Shown here: positions 44,463-55,590 of the stretch, one piece after another
Numbering within the stretch: the first letter of the stretch is position 1
Layout of the letters: every line of letters starts with the position of its first letter
Assembly (NCBI RefSeq): GCF_001649575.2
Contig: NC_051443.1
Span: forward strand, 1,976,787-2,040,786
Reading direction: 5' to 3'
From: Kryptolebias marmoratus
Taxonomy: Eukaryota; Chordata; Actinopteri; Cyprinodontiformes; Rivulidae
DNA: 64,000 nucleotides
Position numbers and translations under genes: made by a program
The notes under the pieces: generated by a model
Database searches by the model: none
What the model was told of the DNA's origin: nothing
What the model saw: the letters and a program-made list of their open reading frames with translations, nothing else

Positions 44463-45937
44463 GTAAGAATCTGCGAAAACTTCTTTCACTTCTGAACCCT
44501 TTCCCTCGCTGGTAGAATGTCACCTATATATGTGCTGATTTTTAACTCCAGGGTTTTCCTCTCTTCGGGAGGGGAACTCGTGGCAGAAAGTCGAGCTTTT
44601 CTGCCAAACAATCCGACCTTAATATGTTGACACAGTGACACTCATCGGTCAGTGTGGGTCACATCTGTTCGTTGTCCAGCTTTAATTAAGGATTTAAATA
44701 CACCAGAACAGACTAAAAGCGAGTGGAAGCACATTATTTTGACCTCTTAGTCTAGTTTAAAATAAAACAAAGTTGTTAAAGAACCTGCGTTACCTAAGGG
44801 TGTCTATGTGTGACTTCTGAATCTTTCTTATTGCTGTTCTGTCCAAATGTTTATCTTGTGGTACATCTTTTAAAATAATTTACACCAAAAACATGCAGCT
44901 CAGTCTGGAATAACGTGTGAATGTTGGTAGCTGTATTTTTGCATTATAGAGATAAAATTGGCAAAATACTGAGAGAAAAAAATGGCTATCAATGGGGTTT
45001 TGGGTTAACCCAATGAGAAAACCCAGCCCTCTTAAGAGGTCCATAACACAATTAAACGGGTCACAGAAAGTTAGATTTGACATGTCTGGGATTTTGATAC
45101 TGTTTATGTTTTTTACACAATTGCAGTTTAATTTTTATGATTTTTATAGATTATTGCATGAAATGTTTAACTGACTGTTGATAATGCCAAACTGACTTTT
45201 AAATGTTCAAATATTTTGCACATGAACTCGTCTTATTCCCACAGCTCTTTTTGGTACAAATTATACATTAAAATGCAGGCATTTTGTTTTCTTTCACCCT
45301 CTATGTCTCTTCCTGACTATAAGCCTTTGGCAACTCAGTTCAAACATTTTTTAGTTCTGACTTAGTTTTCACTCAGTCATTGTTGGCTTGAGGCTTACTT
45401 TTCAGTCTGCAGTTTTTGTCTGCCTCTTGTTAACTTGGCAGCCAGGGAGTGACACACAGATATGTGGTTGTCAGTGACCATAATGAGAAACTAGTAGCAG
45501 CTTTAGCATTTCTTTTGACCTTAGTTCTCTTTACACTTCTTTTATTGCTTATAAATCTAGGCATTTTTAGCTTTTGTACAAAGTGACAATAGCTGCATTG
45601 GTACTTTTCACAATTTTTTAGGTATCTTCTAGTTATTAGTATTGTTTGCTTTAAAATTGTAATCACATTTAGGTTTTTCTTCTGGATTCTTTGTCCAGAT
45701 TTCAGAATACTAAATGTAAGTTAAAATGGATTTATTTTCTTTGCTTTCTTAAATGATCTATTGTTGAATAAATATTATAAATAAAACTTAACTTGGATTT
45801 TAATTTTGAGCCACGGGAAAATGGTAAGGAATTTGACAACTTTATAAACTATTATGACAACCATGAGATAAAAAAAGCAAAAGTTCATGTAGAGCAGTGG
45901 ACAAATCAATCATTACATCAATCATTTTATTATACCA
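44463..45937. other. Unassigned sequence, possible intron
   Basis: It starts with a splice-donor-like GTAAGA. AT-rich beyond the first 200 bp. No exon or repeat recognised. Confidence 0.4.
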
Positions 45938-46520
45938 AAGCCTGGAGGGCCGCCAGGCTAAGCTCCGCTTGTTTATTATAAATACATCATTTTTTATACA
46001 CGTTTTTTCCCACCGGACCCCCCAAAACTGCTACCTTTATCTACCTCACCACGCGAGGGTGCGTGTGCCAACAGTGACACAATCGAGCTGTCCCCGCCCC
46101 TGCGTGAAGGTCCTGCGCGGTGTCACGTCGCGCACCTTTTATAACTTGGGGCAGACCGCGCGCGCCACACTCCATTCGACCATCTGCTCTCTTTTTACCA
46201 TATTTCCACTGGTTACGTAGCGTACTGCCCCCTGTCTGTTTGGAGAATACTGCACCGACGTAAGCACCAAGTATAAACGCCTCCACCGTGCGCTCAGGTC
46301 TGCGTGCTGTTCACGGAGCCCTGCGGGACTCTAATGAGCCCTGAGGCCGAGCCTCCTTCAGCTACCTGGAGTTAGCATGTTGTCAGAGCCACAGGAATAA
46401 ACATGGAACGAGCGGGTTTAACCAAAAATGGTTAGCTGAAATTCAGCGGGTGGCTTTACAAGACTGAATATGGTAAGCATGTTTTATGCTTAGAGAAAAT
46501 ATTAATATGACACGAGCTAA

Positions 46521-46552
46521 TTTATCCTTGTTTACCAGTAAACAAGGATAAA
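46521..46552. repeat. Perfect inverted repeat, 15-bp arms, 2-base spacer
   Basis: TTTATCCTTGTTTAC, CA, GTAAACAAGGATAAA. It directly precedes the SINE. Confidence 0.95.
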
Positions 46553-46555
46553 TAC

Positions 46556-46805
46556 CACTGGCTCAGTGGCCTAGTGGTAGAGTGTCCACCCTGAAACTGG
46601 GAGGTCGTGGGTACCAAAGGCTGTAAAAATGGGACCCATTGCCACCCTGCTTGACACTCAGCATTAAGGGTTGGAATTGGGGGGGGGGTTAGGTCACCAA
46701 ATGATTCCCGAGTGCAGCACCGCTGCTGCTCCCTGCTCCCTGGGTCAAATGCGGAGAACAAATTTCACACACTCAGGAGTGTGACAATCAGTGGATCTTT
46801 CTTTC
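46556..46805 (+). mobile_element. tRNA-derived SINE
   Basis: An A box TGGCCTAGTGG (46567-46577) fits the Pol III consensus exactly. A degenerate B box lies near 46603-46617 (GGTCGTGGGTACCAA). The body contains TAAAAATGGGACCCATTGCC, GCTTGACACTCAGCATTAAG, GGTTGGAATTGGGGG, AGTGCAGCACCGCTGCTGCT, and the 3' end GTGTGACAATCAGTGG. I recognise this body from a fish SINE family. It sits inside the transposon at 45938-47209. Confidence 0.8.
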
Positions 46806-47209
46806 TAAAATGATTCTATTAAATTCAGCATTAGATGTTTTGTTTTGTTGTTCCATGTAGTGATCCAACATGCAGCCTGTGCCACAAAAAGCACAGTACA
46901 GTACAGCATCTGTCTGTTTTTCAGAGTTCTCTGTTGTTATTCATTGGCCTGGAAGTGAGACGTGTCTTGGTGCTTTGTTTGCACTTTTTAATTTATGTTA
47001 ATTTAATCTCTTCACCACGACAGATCGGTACAGTGCCCATTGTGTAAATATTTGACACAAATATCTTACAATGTCACATAATAAATAGCCATATTTTCAA
47101 CTTTCCTGTCAACTTTATTCTTTCTATTTTTTTACTAAATCACGGTCGTCCAGCGATCAGCTGGCAAATGGCCACTGGGCTTAGCCTCTTTTCTGGGGGA
47201 AACCCTGCA

Positions 47210-48119
47210 TTATCTTTATGTGCATCCAGCACCAGGCCTGAAACAGCAGGGGTCAAAGGTCATGTTTAGACAGCACCACATGCCCACCATATTTATATAC
47301 AATAAAATGAACGCTCTGTAGATTTATTGATTGTTTTTATCACAAGTAGCTAGTCTTTGTCCAGAAAACAATAGGTAAAGACAGAACTCTTTGTGAAGTT
47401 ATTTGTAGAAACTGTGTGGGTTATTTTGGGGCTGTGATGTGACTGTTTGGCTGAGCAACAATTGCAAAATGTGTTCTTAAACTAAAACATTACCAGACTA
47501 ATAATTTACAAAAATTTTTTATTTCATTATAAGTTATGTCCAATGACATTCTAACTACCTGTTCATATAAATCAGTATCAAATACAAACCACCAACTCAA
47601 GAACCAGACCTTCATGACTAGGGATGGGCATTTAAAGAAAACTTTCTTCAGATTTATCAGCAATTAATTAGTGATTCATCTATTTGACCCCTGTTGTCCT
47701 GAACTTTGATGGATTTGTGTGCTGGTGACTCACAGCAGAACTCAATTTCTCGTGTAGTGTGATGGTCTTGCCCCAGCTTTTGTTTAAGAATAATATCTAC
47801 ACAATCAGCTATGAGTAGTAAAGCTATGCTCAATGCACATATTTGTAGGCAGTACACAAAATATTGCAGTCCATTATATCGTAAAAACAATCTCAATGTG
47901 TCCTATTCAGGCATTTCACCAAACATGTTTATTTTGCCCTTTATTCATACAGTTCTAATTAATAAAGCAAAACAACTGTCAGCACAGCAACAAACTGTTC
48001 TGGGAAAAAAAGTGCTGAGCTGAACAGATGCATAATGCCATTCTGAACACAGAAGAACAGTCTTTAGGTAGTACCTCACTGGGCTGCGACTGTTAGAGAA
48101 GTAAACTGATTAATTCTTG
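47210..48119. other. Unassigned sequence
   Basis: AT-rich. GGGATGGGCATTTAAAG near 47622 could be the end of a decayed DNA element, but no partner end was found. Confidence 0.35.
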
Positions 48120-48754
48120 ACTAGAGTTTGCCAAGTGAGTATTTTTATTTAACTTATTTAATCTGAGGTTTCTTCAGCAGTGTCTTCCTCTTTGCCTCTC
48201 TCCCATAAAGCTCAGACTGGTGAAGAACCTGATCAAGGGTTGTTGTAGCTCAGTCTGTCCCATCTCACCTGCTGAATCTTCAACAGGTGAGATGCTGTGA
48301 CTCCTTCAGAGTCACAGGTGTCTTGGTGGCCTCTCTCTCTCTATTCTCCTTCTTCACGGTCACTCAGTCTGTGAGGACAGTCTGCTCTTGGTGGATTTAC
48401 TCATGTCCCATATTCCTTCCAACTCTTGATGATGGATTAAACAGAACTCCTAGGGATGTTTAGGGCCTTGGAAATCATTTTGTATCCATCCTGACTGAAA
48501 AGTAGTACTTTTCAAAAATCTTTTCTCTGAATTGAATTAGGACAGTCACTTTAAAGGGGATAAATATTAATGCTCTCACTTTCTTACATTCCATATTTTT
48601 ATTTAACTGGTATTACTCTGTAGAAATTTGGTTTCACTTTGACACTGAAGAATTTTCTTTGTAAAGAAGGCTAATTTATATTGACCTTGATTGACTTATA
48701 GAAGCAATAAAAGCATTAAACATTCATGGGTGAATACTTTTTATAGGCACTGTA
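48120..48754. mobile_element. Tc1/mariner-type element with GTGAATACTTTTTATAGGCACTG end
   Basis: The right end TGAATACTTTTTATAGGCAC followed by TGTA is the reverse of a fish terminus reading TACAGTGCCTATAAAAAGTA. The body contains two adjacent perfect hairpins (48261-48317) and GATGGATTAAACAGAACTCC, typical of a non-coding copy of this family. The left terminus is not clear. Confidence 0.6.
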
Positions 48755-49104
48755 TCTCCAGTGAACCTTTGATCCTTCTAGTTCTGGGCTTGTTGGTGCA
48801 TGTGCGTAAGGATTGCATGATTCATGTGTTGTTTGAGCTTTACAACAAGAAAGTTGAATTTCTCCATGAAAAGCGTCATTAACCTCACCCACCTGACTCT
48901 TGCGTTGATTCACTGTGTCAGAGGTCAAACTGAAGGTTTAAAGTTGCTCTGCTCATCTGACTTAAGTAGAAAGTGTCAGCAGTGGAGATAGGGTGCCACG
49001 CAGATTTCTGTCTTGTTTTAGTGTTGAGTTTCAACATTAAACCTGAAAACTGTTTACAAGCTCTAAACCACTGTTTGTGTAAGAAAGAGAGAGGTTTGTC
49101 AAGG

Positions 49105-49286
49105 TAGGTAGGTAGGTAGGTACATTTATTTATATAGCACTTTTCAGCACGAGGCGACTCAAAGTGCTTTACAACACAAGAACAAAATTACAGACAGAGT
49201 TACAGAACATGACAAGATAACTAAGCTAAAACATGACAATGCTAACAAGGTACAGGATAACTAAACTACTAAAACATGATATTACT
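49105..49286 (-). repeat. LINE-3'-end-like repeat with (GGTA)n tail, cut by a gap
   Basis: GGTAGGTAGGTAGGTA followed by CATTTATTTATATAGCACTT and CGACTCAAAGTGCTTTACAA is the reverse of a fish retroelement 3' end (AAGCACTTTGAGTCG..TATATAAATAAATG plus a TACC tail). The gap at 49287-49594 follows, so its length is unknown. Confidence 0.6.
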
Positions 49287-49594
49287 NNNNNNNNNNNNNN
49301 NNNNNNNNNNNNNNNNNNNNNNNNNNNNNNNNNNNNNNNNNNNNNNNNNNNNNNNNNNNNNNNNNNNNNNNNNNNNNNNNNNNNNNNNNNNNNNNNNNNN
49401 NNNNNNNNNNNNNNNNNNNNNNNNNNNNNNNNNNNNNNNNNNNNNNNNNNNNNNNNNNNNNNNNNNNNNNNNNNNNNNNNNNNNNNNNNNNNNNNNNNNN
49501 NNNNNNNNNNNNNNNNNNNNNNNNNNNNNNNNNNNNNNNNNNNNNNNNNNNNNNNNNNNNNNNNNNNNNNNNNNNNNNNNNNNNNNNNNNNNNN

Positions 49595-50764
49595 ATAAAG
49601 CTAAACTAAACAGTACCGAATTTCTAAATGGTACTAGTGGGCCACTAAAACAGCCGATGTAGTAATTACTAAGATAGAGAAGGAGGGAAGGAGGAGGGAG
49701 GAGTGAGAGAGATGACAGAAACGAGTGCAACAGCAGAGTATGAGTATGAGAATGTGTATGTTTGTTTCCAGATGGTAGGACAGACTCCTTCACTGTAATA
49801 AAAATAGATATGCATAAAGAACATGTGATGCTCAATTTTGAAGGACTATTTTGTTTTATTTGTTGTAATATTTGCTGTCTTTGCTCTTCTAGTTATGTTA
49901 CCCTAATTGCTTGTGTTAAGTTTCTTGTTGTATTGTCACTTTTACAGCTCTAAAGTTGCAGCTCTAAAGCACCATTGCAGGAACTGTGTGGTCTTGAGTT
50001 TATAACTGAAATTAGCTACAACCATTTTCTAATTGATCTTTTTTTAAAGGAATACAGCTGAGCTTTAATGGCGTTTTGGTCATTACTGACAGACTACCAC
50101 TAAAGATGGTGCTTTTGGGGGTTACCAGTGGTTTGATACCATATGTCAGTGCACGTGGTCCCTCAAGGCTTCGTGTTTGGCTCATTAAAAACAAAACATA
50201 GTTTCCTTCACCACAATCTTGCTGAGCACTCCTCTTTTCCATTTAGACCACATGAAAAGCAAAATACACGCGTTTCTCTCTTCTACAGATGCTTGGAAAA
50301 GTCTTATAAAGCCTTTTTTTCTCCGTTCTTAACTGAATGGTTCAAAACTTGGAAATGTATAACTCCCATCATTGGCGTGGTGCAAATGATGCAGTTGGCA
50401 ATGCTTTTTTTTATACATGTCACAAAAACATGGAAAAAGAACAAAACTTAAACTGCTAAGCCGATCATGCAGACCACATCATCTGCTTCTTCTGCCTTTT
50501 TGAGCTTTCATGGCAGAACTTTTGTCATTAGTCCAGGGTCCTGGTTGCAGTTTATGATATTGGTCAGTATACTTTTACAGAAAAGAGGGTTGTTTGAAAT
50601 GAATGATCAGAGCCACATTTTATCCACACACTGCACTGGAATCCTGAATACCTGCATGGCTATTTATTGTGTGACTGCTTATTTAGCATTTACCAGTTTA
50701 TAGATCTTCCATACATATTTTTAATCAAGCTACTTCCACATGCTTTGTTCTATTTTAATTATTC
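49595..50764. other. Unassigned sequence
   Basis: A purine-rich patch (GAAGGAGGGAAGGAGGAGGG) lies at 49679-49702. Otherwise no gene or known repeat. Confidence 0.35.
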
Positions 50765-51535
50765 ATATATCAAATTTTTTGGCTCGATTGGGAGCCGTGT
50801 GCTATGACTTTCAGTACTTTTTGAATTTTTACTTTTAAGTTTTTCCCCCTAGAAATATATTGAGATCTCTTCATTTCCTTCAAAAATATAGTTTTTTTAA
50901 TTTAGTTCAGCATAATTGCTCTGATTCCATTAAGCTTTTGGCTACTGTCTTATTAATTTGACCTTTAGCTAGTTTTACTAATTATATCTTTCAGCATTTG
51001 CTTTGTTATTTGTGGCTTTTAGCTACAGTTTTGCTATATTTAGCTTTTATCATTTGTTTTGTTAATTGGAGCTTTTAGTTACTGCCTTGTTGATTTTTGC
51101 TTTTAACTACAGGTTGGCTAAATTTAATTTTCTAGCTATGATTTTGCTAATTTTACTTTTAGTTTTGGTTTAGCTAGTATTAAACCTTACAGTTTTGCTC
51201 ATGTTTGTCTTTAGATATGATTTTCATAATTTTGGCTATTAGCTACTGTTTACTAATTGTAGCTCATATAAATTATTTTGTTGCTTTTTTGCTACAGGCT
51301 TGCTAATTTAATCTTTTAGCAATAGTTTTGCTAACTTTGGCTTCAAGATACGATTTTGCTAATTTTGTCTTTTACCTACAGTTTTGCTAGTTTTACTTCT
51401 TAGTCAACGTCTTGCACATTTTAGTTTTGAGCAACTATTTTTTAATTGTAGCTTTAGCTATCGATTTAAAATCAGCTTTTATCTACTGTTTTGCTCATCT
51501 TAGTTTCTGTTCTGCTTGTCTGAACTTTAACAAAT
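50765..51535 (+). repeat. Composite repeat: module X plus degenerate ~30-bp array
   Basis: Module X (50765-50900) has TATCAAATTTTTTGGCTCG, GTGTGCTATGACTTTCAG, TTTTTACTTTTAAG and ATATTGAGATCTCTTCAT. It is followed by some 18-20 imperfect units built on TTTTGCTAATTTTAGCTTTTAG with an AGCTACAG joint. The same pair of parts occurs in reverse at 61780-62200. Confidence 0.8.
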
Positions 51536-51599
51536 CAGTTAACATTTTGTTTTTTAATAAATTTCAGCAAAGTAATTCAGCACTCAGCATTCACACTGC

Positions 51600-52146
51600 A
51601 ACATTTTGGTGGTTAAGGAATATAAATACCTTGGTGTTCATCTAGACAACAGACTGGACTGGAGACTCAACAGTGAAGCCATCTACAAGAAGGGACAGAG
51701 CAGACTGTACTTCTTGAGGAAGCTTAGATCCTTCAAGGTTTCCAGCAAGATGTTGCAGATCTTCTATAAGTCTGTTGTTGAGAGTGTCATNNNNNNNNNN
51801 NNNNNNNNNNNNNNAAAAGGCTCAACAACCTGATAAAGAAGGCTGGTTCTGTTCTGGGGATGACTGTGGAACCTCTGGAGATGATGATGCAAAGAAGGAT
51901 TTTGCATAAAATCAAGGAAATCATGGACAACCCTGACCATCCTCTTCATGAGACCATCATCAGAAAACAGAGTCTCTTTAGTCAAAGGCTTCTTCAGATT
52001 AGCTGTAAAACAGACCGCTACAGGAGATCTTTCCTGCCCACAGCCATCACCATCTATAATAACTCCTTGATTTAAATGAGCTACGTCAATATTTAATTTC
52101 CCTTTGGGATTAATAAAGTGTTTTTGAATTGAATTGAATTGAATTT
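51600..52146 (+). mobile_element. LINE 3' end (L2/CR1-like) with GAATT tail
   Basis: The frame encodes KEYKYLGVHLDNRLDWRLNS, GQSRLYFLRKLRSFKVSSKM, LQIFYKSVVESV, then after a 24-bp gap LIKKAGSVLGMTVEPLEMMM and TDRYRRSFLPTAITIYN. These are the C-terminal region of a jockey-superfamily LINE protein. A TAATAAAGTG segment and a (GAATT)n tail (52125-52145) end it. The reverse transcriptase proper is missing, as in a 5'-truncated insertion. Confidence 0.85.
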
Positions 52147-53119
52147 TAGTCTACCAGAGTAAATATTGTTAAATGGTCTGGTAAAGGAAATCAGACCTGG
52201 GCACTATCAGCCTCTGCTTGAAACCAAAGCCAGGGGCATGTTGTCTCCATGACCAGAGTGTGAAATTCACTAATTGAATGGCTGCTTCTGTGTCAGAAAG
52301 GTTTAACCAAATGACTCCAGGCAGCTCAGTCTAACATCTGGAATACAGTTTTTTGCAGCCCTGCTGTAGATATCTTCCAATGTAGATGGCCCAGATAACA
52401 AGGCTCATTTAGCTGCAGTGTACTTCCCAAAACTACTGAAGCTGCAGTTTTTTGTCAGTAAATGTGGTCAATAAAACTTTCAGTAGAAGCATCCAGGGAG
52501 TTTTGTCATTAAACCATCACATCACAGTTTATTAATTACGTGTTACCGTCAAGATTGTTTATTTGACTTTAAAAGGGATGTAATGTGAGGAAGACACTCA
52601 AGAGAAAATGCAAACTTGGTTATATAATGTTACAAAGTTTTCCATTCCAAGCCTCCAAGAAGAATGATTCTCTCTGAATTAAAAGCAGCCTTGTGTCAGA
52701 ATTTGTCTTTTTATAGGATGGCTTCACAGAAAGCCAGTAGTGGAAAAGTTTGTCTCACAGTCTGCACAGTGCAGGGGAAGAAGAAGACATCTGAGAGGGT
52801 TTGTTCTTGAAATTTCTGGCAGCTTTTCGTCTTTCAGGGGAAGGGCAGCTTTCGCTAATTAAAACTTAAATGTAAGTGATGAAAGTGAAATGGTGATAAT
52901 TTCACAATAAACTACAAGTTTAGCAAAGAAAACTGTCATTAAAATGAAAAGTTTTAAACAGTACAAAAAATGGTGTGTGTAGTCTACATGTAAATATGCA
53001 TCTGGATGGAGATTATGATTTCTGTGGTTGGACAAAAAACAAAATTAAATTAAAATACATTCACAGAAAATTTCTATTTGTTTAAATCCAAATAAATGCC
53101 ACTTTGCTTTTACCTGCTG
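52147..53119. other. Unassigned sequence
   Basis: No gene or repeat recognised. Confidence 0.4.
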
Positions 53120-53300
53120 AAAGTATTAAAGGCCTAGCTTTCCTTGAAGAAATGTGTATCTCTCACTGCCTCTCTTGCCAGAGTTCTAAACTACAATCAT
53201 CTTATACTGAGAATTGAGAGTTATAGCCATTTTAGTCAAACCTTGTAAATAATGCTTGAGCTGACACAGTGTAAGCACATGCAATCTGAGCATGTGTTTG
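53120..53300 (-). repeat. Dispersed repeat family R, copy 7
   Basis: AAAGGCCTAGCTTTCCTTGA, AATGTGTATCTC, TTATAGCCATTTTAGTCAAA and CCTTGTAAATAATGC are the reverse of the family's closing region. The hairpin-like TTTC..GAAA is at 53139-53152. Confidence 0.65.
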
Positions 53301-54504
53301 GAATGACTCTCCACTGCTGCCACACTGAATTGCTCATTACCTATAAAAATAACTGAGTTATGGAGAATCCCTCCATCACAGGTTGAATGACTACAGGCCT
53401 GTCACTCTGACATCTGTCGTCATGAAAACTATTGAATGGCTGGTGTTGGCTCACCTGAAGGACATCACAGGATCTCTGATGGACCATGTCTAATTTGCCT
53501 ACTGAATGATGCAGTAAATATGGGACTGCACTACATCCTGCAACACCTTGGCCACCCAGGGACTTACGTCAGAATCCTGTCCATGGACTTCTGCTCAATG
53601 TTCAACTATCATGACCTCCATAGTTTCCCGGCTCAGTGTGTCCTCTGCCATCTGTCAGTGGATTACCAGCTTCCTGACAGACAGGAGACAGCAGGTGAGG
53701 ATGGGGAAGGTTACTTCAGACACATGAACTATCAGGACTGGTGCACCCCAGGGTTGTGTCCTCTCTTCACAGTTCTTCTCCCTGTGCATTAATGACTGCA
53801 CCTCCTCACACCTAGCTGTTAAACTCGTGAAGTTTGCAGACAACACCACAGTCATTGAACTCATCCAAGATGATGACAAGTCTTCAGAAGGTTGAATAGC
53901 TGATGCTTTGGTGCAGCCAGAACAACCTGGAGCTGAACAGACTCAAGACTGTGGAGATGACAGGGGACTCAGGAGACACCCCCTATCCCCCCATCTCCCC
54001 ACCGCCATAATCAGGTGGCCTGTGTCATCTGTCGACTTCTTCAAGTTCCTTGGAACCAATGTCACCTAACACTTGAAGTGGGAGAGCAACATCTCCTCCA
54101 TTCTCAAGAATGTCCAGCAAAGGATGTACTTCCTGTGTCAACTGAGGAAGTTTGGACTGCCACAGGAGCTGTGGTACCAGTTTTACACAGCAGTCATTGA
54201 ATCAGTCCTGTGCTCCTCCATCACAGTGTAGTTTGGAGCAGCCACCAAGCAGGACAGTCTGGCATGACCGCAACAGACTGAGGACAGCAGAAAAAATATT
54301 TGGACCTGTCCTGCCCTCCACCCAGGAAAAATCACCTCTAACTCCTCACACCCTGGACACTGTACTTTAAATCTCCTCTCATCTGATAGGCTATACAAAA
54401 GTCTGCAAACCATAACTAGCTGCCATAAGAACAGTTTTTTTTTCCCCACAACTCATCATCCCTTAAACAACTGACTCGTCTCAGTTTTTACATTTTAATC
54501 TGTT

Positions 54505-55377
54505 TGTCAGGTTTTGTGGATGGTTTGGACTCAAATGCAGACTTAACAATAAAGAATTCAAAGAAACCCCAATTTATTAACACAAATCAAACAAAAGGCT
54601 GACATGGCAGCAACAAAAACTAAACACCAAATCCAGGGTTGCAAGAACATGATGGGCGAGACACGAGGGAAGACCGGACAGTACAACTGTGAGGATTTGG
54701 ATTTTTTGTGTTTTTGGTTTTGTTTTCTTTATTTAGTCTTGTGATTGTTTTCAGTTTGGTTTTTTTATGTTCCTGCTCAGTATTTCACTCCTCCCCCGTC
54801 ACTCTTTTTGCCCTCCTTGCCACGCCCATCTCCACCTGTCCATAATTATCTCCACTCACCTGTTTCTACTTACCTCGTCACCCTCAGTATTCAAAAACCC
54901 GCTCACTTCTCTCACTATCCGCTGGTTCATTGTTTGTCCTTTGTTGGTTGTAGCTGTCTCCGTGCCTTGGTTCCCTGATGTCTTGTTCCACCGTGCTTCT
55001 TGGTTTTTGTTCTGTTTTTGTTTGCTGCTTGTCAGCTTTTGTTTTGTTATTTTTCCTTAGTTAATAAATGAGTTTATTTTTTACTATGAGTCTGCACTCA
55101 GGGTTCTTTTCCGTGTCCCGCGATCCTGACAACATGATTGAAAATGAAGAAGATGAACCAGTTTTAAAGGCAGATGATTTGAAAGTGGACAAAGATGACT
55201 GATTGACTGGTTGAGGCAGGCTGACGGGTACAGAGTAGAGGAAAGGTGAATAATTACAGGGAACACAAAGGGCACAAGGAACAAGACACCAAAACTAAAC
55301 ACAGGAACCAAATAACAGAATTAAAGAAACAATAAACTCAATACAAAAGCAAACCCAAAGACCCCGAAATCCTGACA
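54505..55377 (-). mobile_element. Solo LTR, main family, copy G-outer
   Basis: On the minus strand it starts TGTCAGGATTTCGGGG and ends CAAAACCTGACA. Flanking 5-mers CTGTT and CTGTA match at four of five. It carries TTTAAAACTGGTTCATC, GCTGCCATGTCAGCC and the polyadenylation segment TTAATAAATTGG. It is interrupted by an opposite-strand copy at 54688-55131. Confidence 0.8.
54688..55131 (+). mobile_element. Solo LTR, main family, copy G-inner, nested
   Basis: It starts TGTGAGGATTTGG and ends CGATCCTGACA. It has TTGCCACGCCCATCTCCACC, TTCAAAAACCCGCTCAC, TTAATAAATGAG and ATGAGTCTGCACTC. The bases before it are ACAAC and the junction after it reads CCTGACAACATG, so a 5-bp ACAAC duplication with slippage at the repeated ACA is likely but not certain. 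Confidence 0.85.
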
Positions 55378-55590
55378 CTGTATGATTCGTACTGCATGTT
55401 ATCTGTATTTTTTTGGACTCATCCTAAGTACACTGCTGTGCATACTGTGCAATATCTGTAAATATGCCTTATTGTAGAAGTACTGTACTGTTTGTATTAT
55501 ATTGCATTTTTCTATTTTACCTGAGAGACACCACCTGCCAGAGACAAATTCCTTATGTGTTTTTTACACACTTGGCCAATAATTTATGTG

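Larger units (their letters stand above)
45938..47209 (+). mobile_element. DNA transposon copy 2 (terminus CTGGGGGAAACCCTGC), carrying a SINE
   Basis: The subterminal region (AGCCTGGAGGGCCGCCAGG, AAGCTCCGCTTGTTTATT, AACAGTGACACAATC, GCTGTCCCCGCC, ACCATCTGCTCTCTTTTTAC) repeats that of the copy at 40107. The right terminus is at 47193-47208. The left terminus is missing. Compared with copy 1 it lacks the MADF segment. Instead it has a small two-exon ORF relic: MERAGLTKNG, stop, LKFSGWLYKTEY up to a donor ATG/GTAAGC near 46473, then after CATGTAG (46860) DPTCSLCHKKHS, a zinc-finger-like start. It may be a deletion derivative or a composite of two elements. Confidence 0.6.
53385..55590 (+). mobile_element. 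Rex1/L2-type LINE relic, 3' UTR split by solo LTRs
   Basis: Decayed reverse transcriptase: LNDYRPVTLTSVVMKTIEWL, NMGLHYILQHLGHPGTYVRI, SMDFCSMFN (first catalytic aspartate), WCTPGLCPL, and KFAD-NTTVI at 53830-53850. In that last motif the catalytic FADD has become FADN (53833-53844). Later pieces are KNVQQRMYFLCQLRKFGLPQ and a TITV*FGAATK-type segment. Its 3' UTR begins near 54480, is interrupted by the LTR pair at 54505-55377, and resumes with ATCTGTAAATATGCCTTATT, GAGACAAATTCCTTATGTG and CACTTGGCCAATAA. I place it in the jockey superfamily; Rex1 versus L2 is uncertain. Confidence 0.8.

Noticed and set aside
44094..44523. Minus-strand frames rich in RQTDRQTDRQ and proline
   Set aside because: Produced by the (CTGT/CTGC)n tract and GC-rich sequence antisense to the putative first exon; no coding signature.
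46556..46630. Possible tRNA gene
   Set aside because: The A box is good but the B box is degenerate, no cloverleaf can be drawn, and the downstream body is that of a SINE.
48261..48317. Transcription terminators
   Set aside because: Bacterial-style terminators are not expected in a vertebrate genome; the hairpins are reported as structures only.
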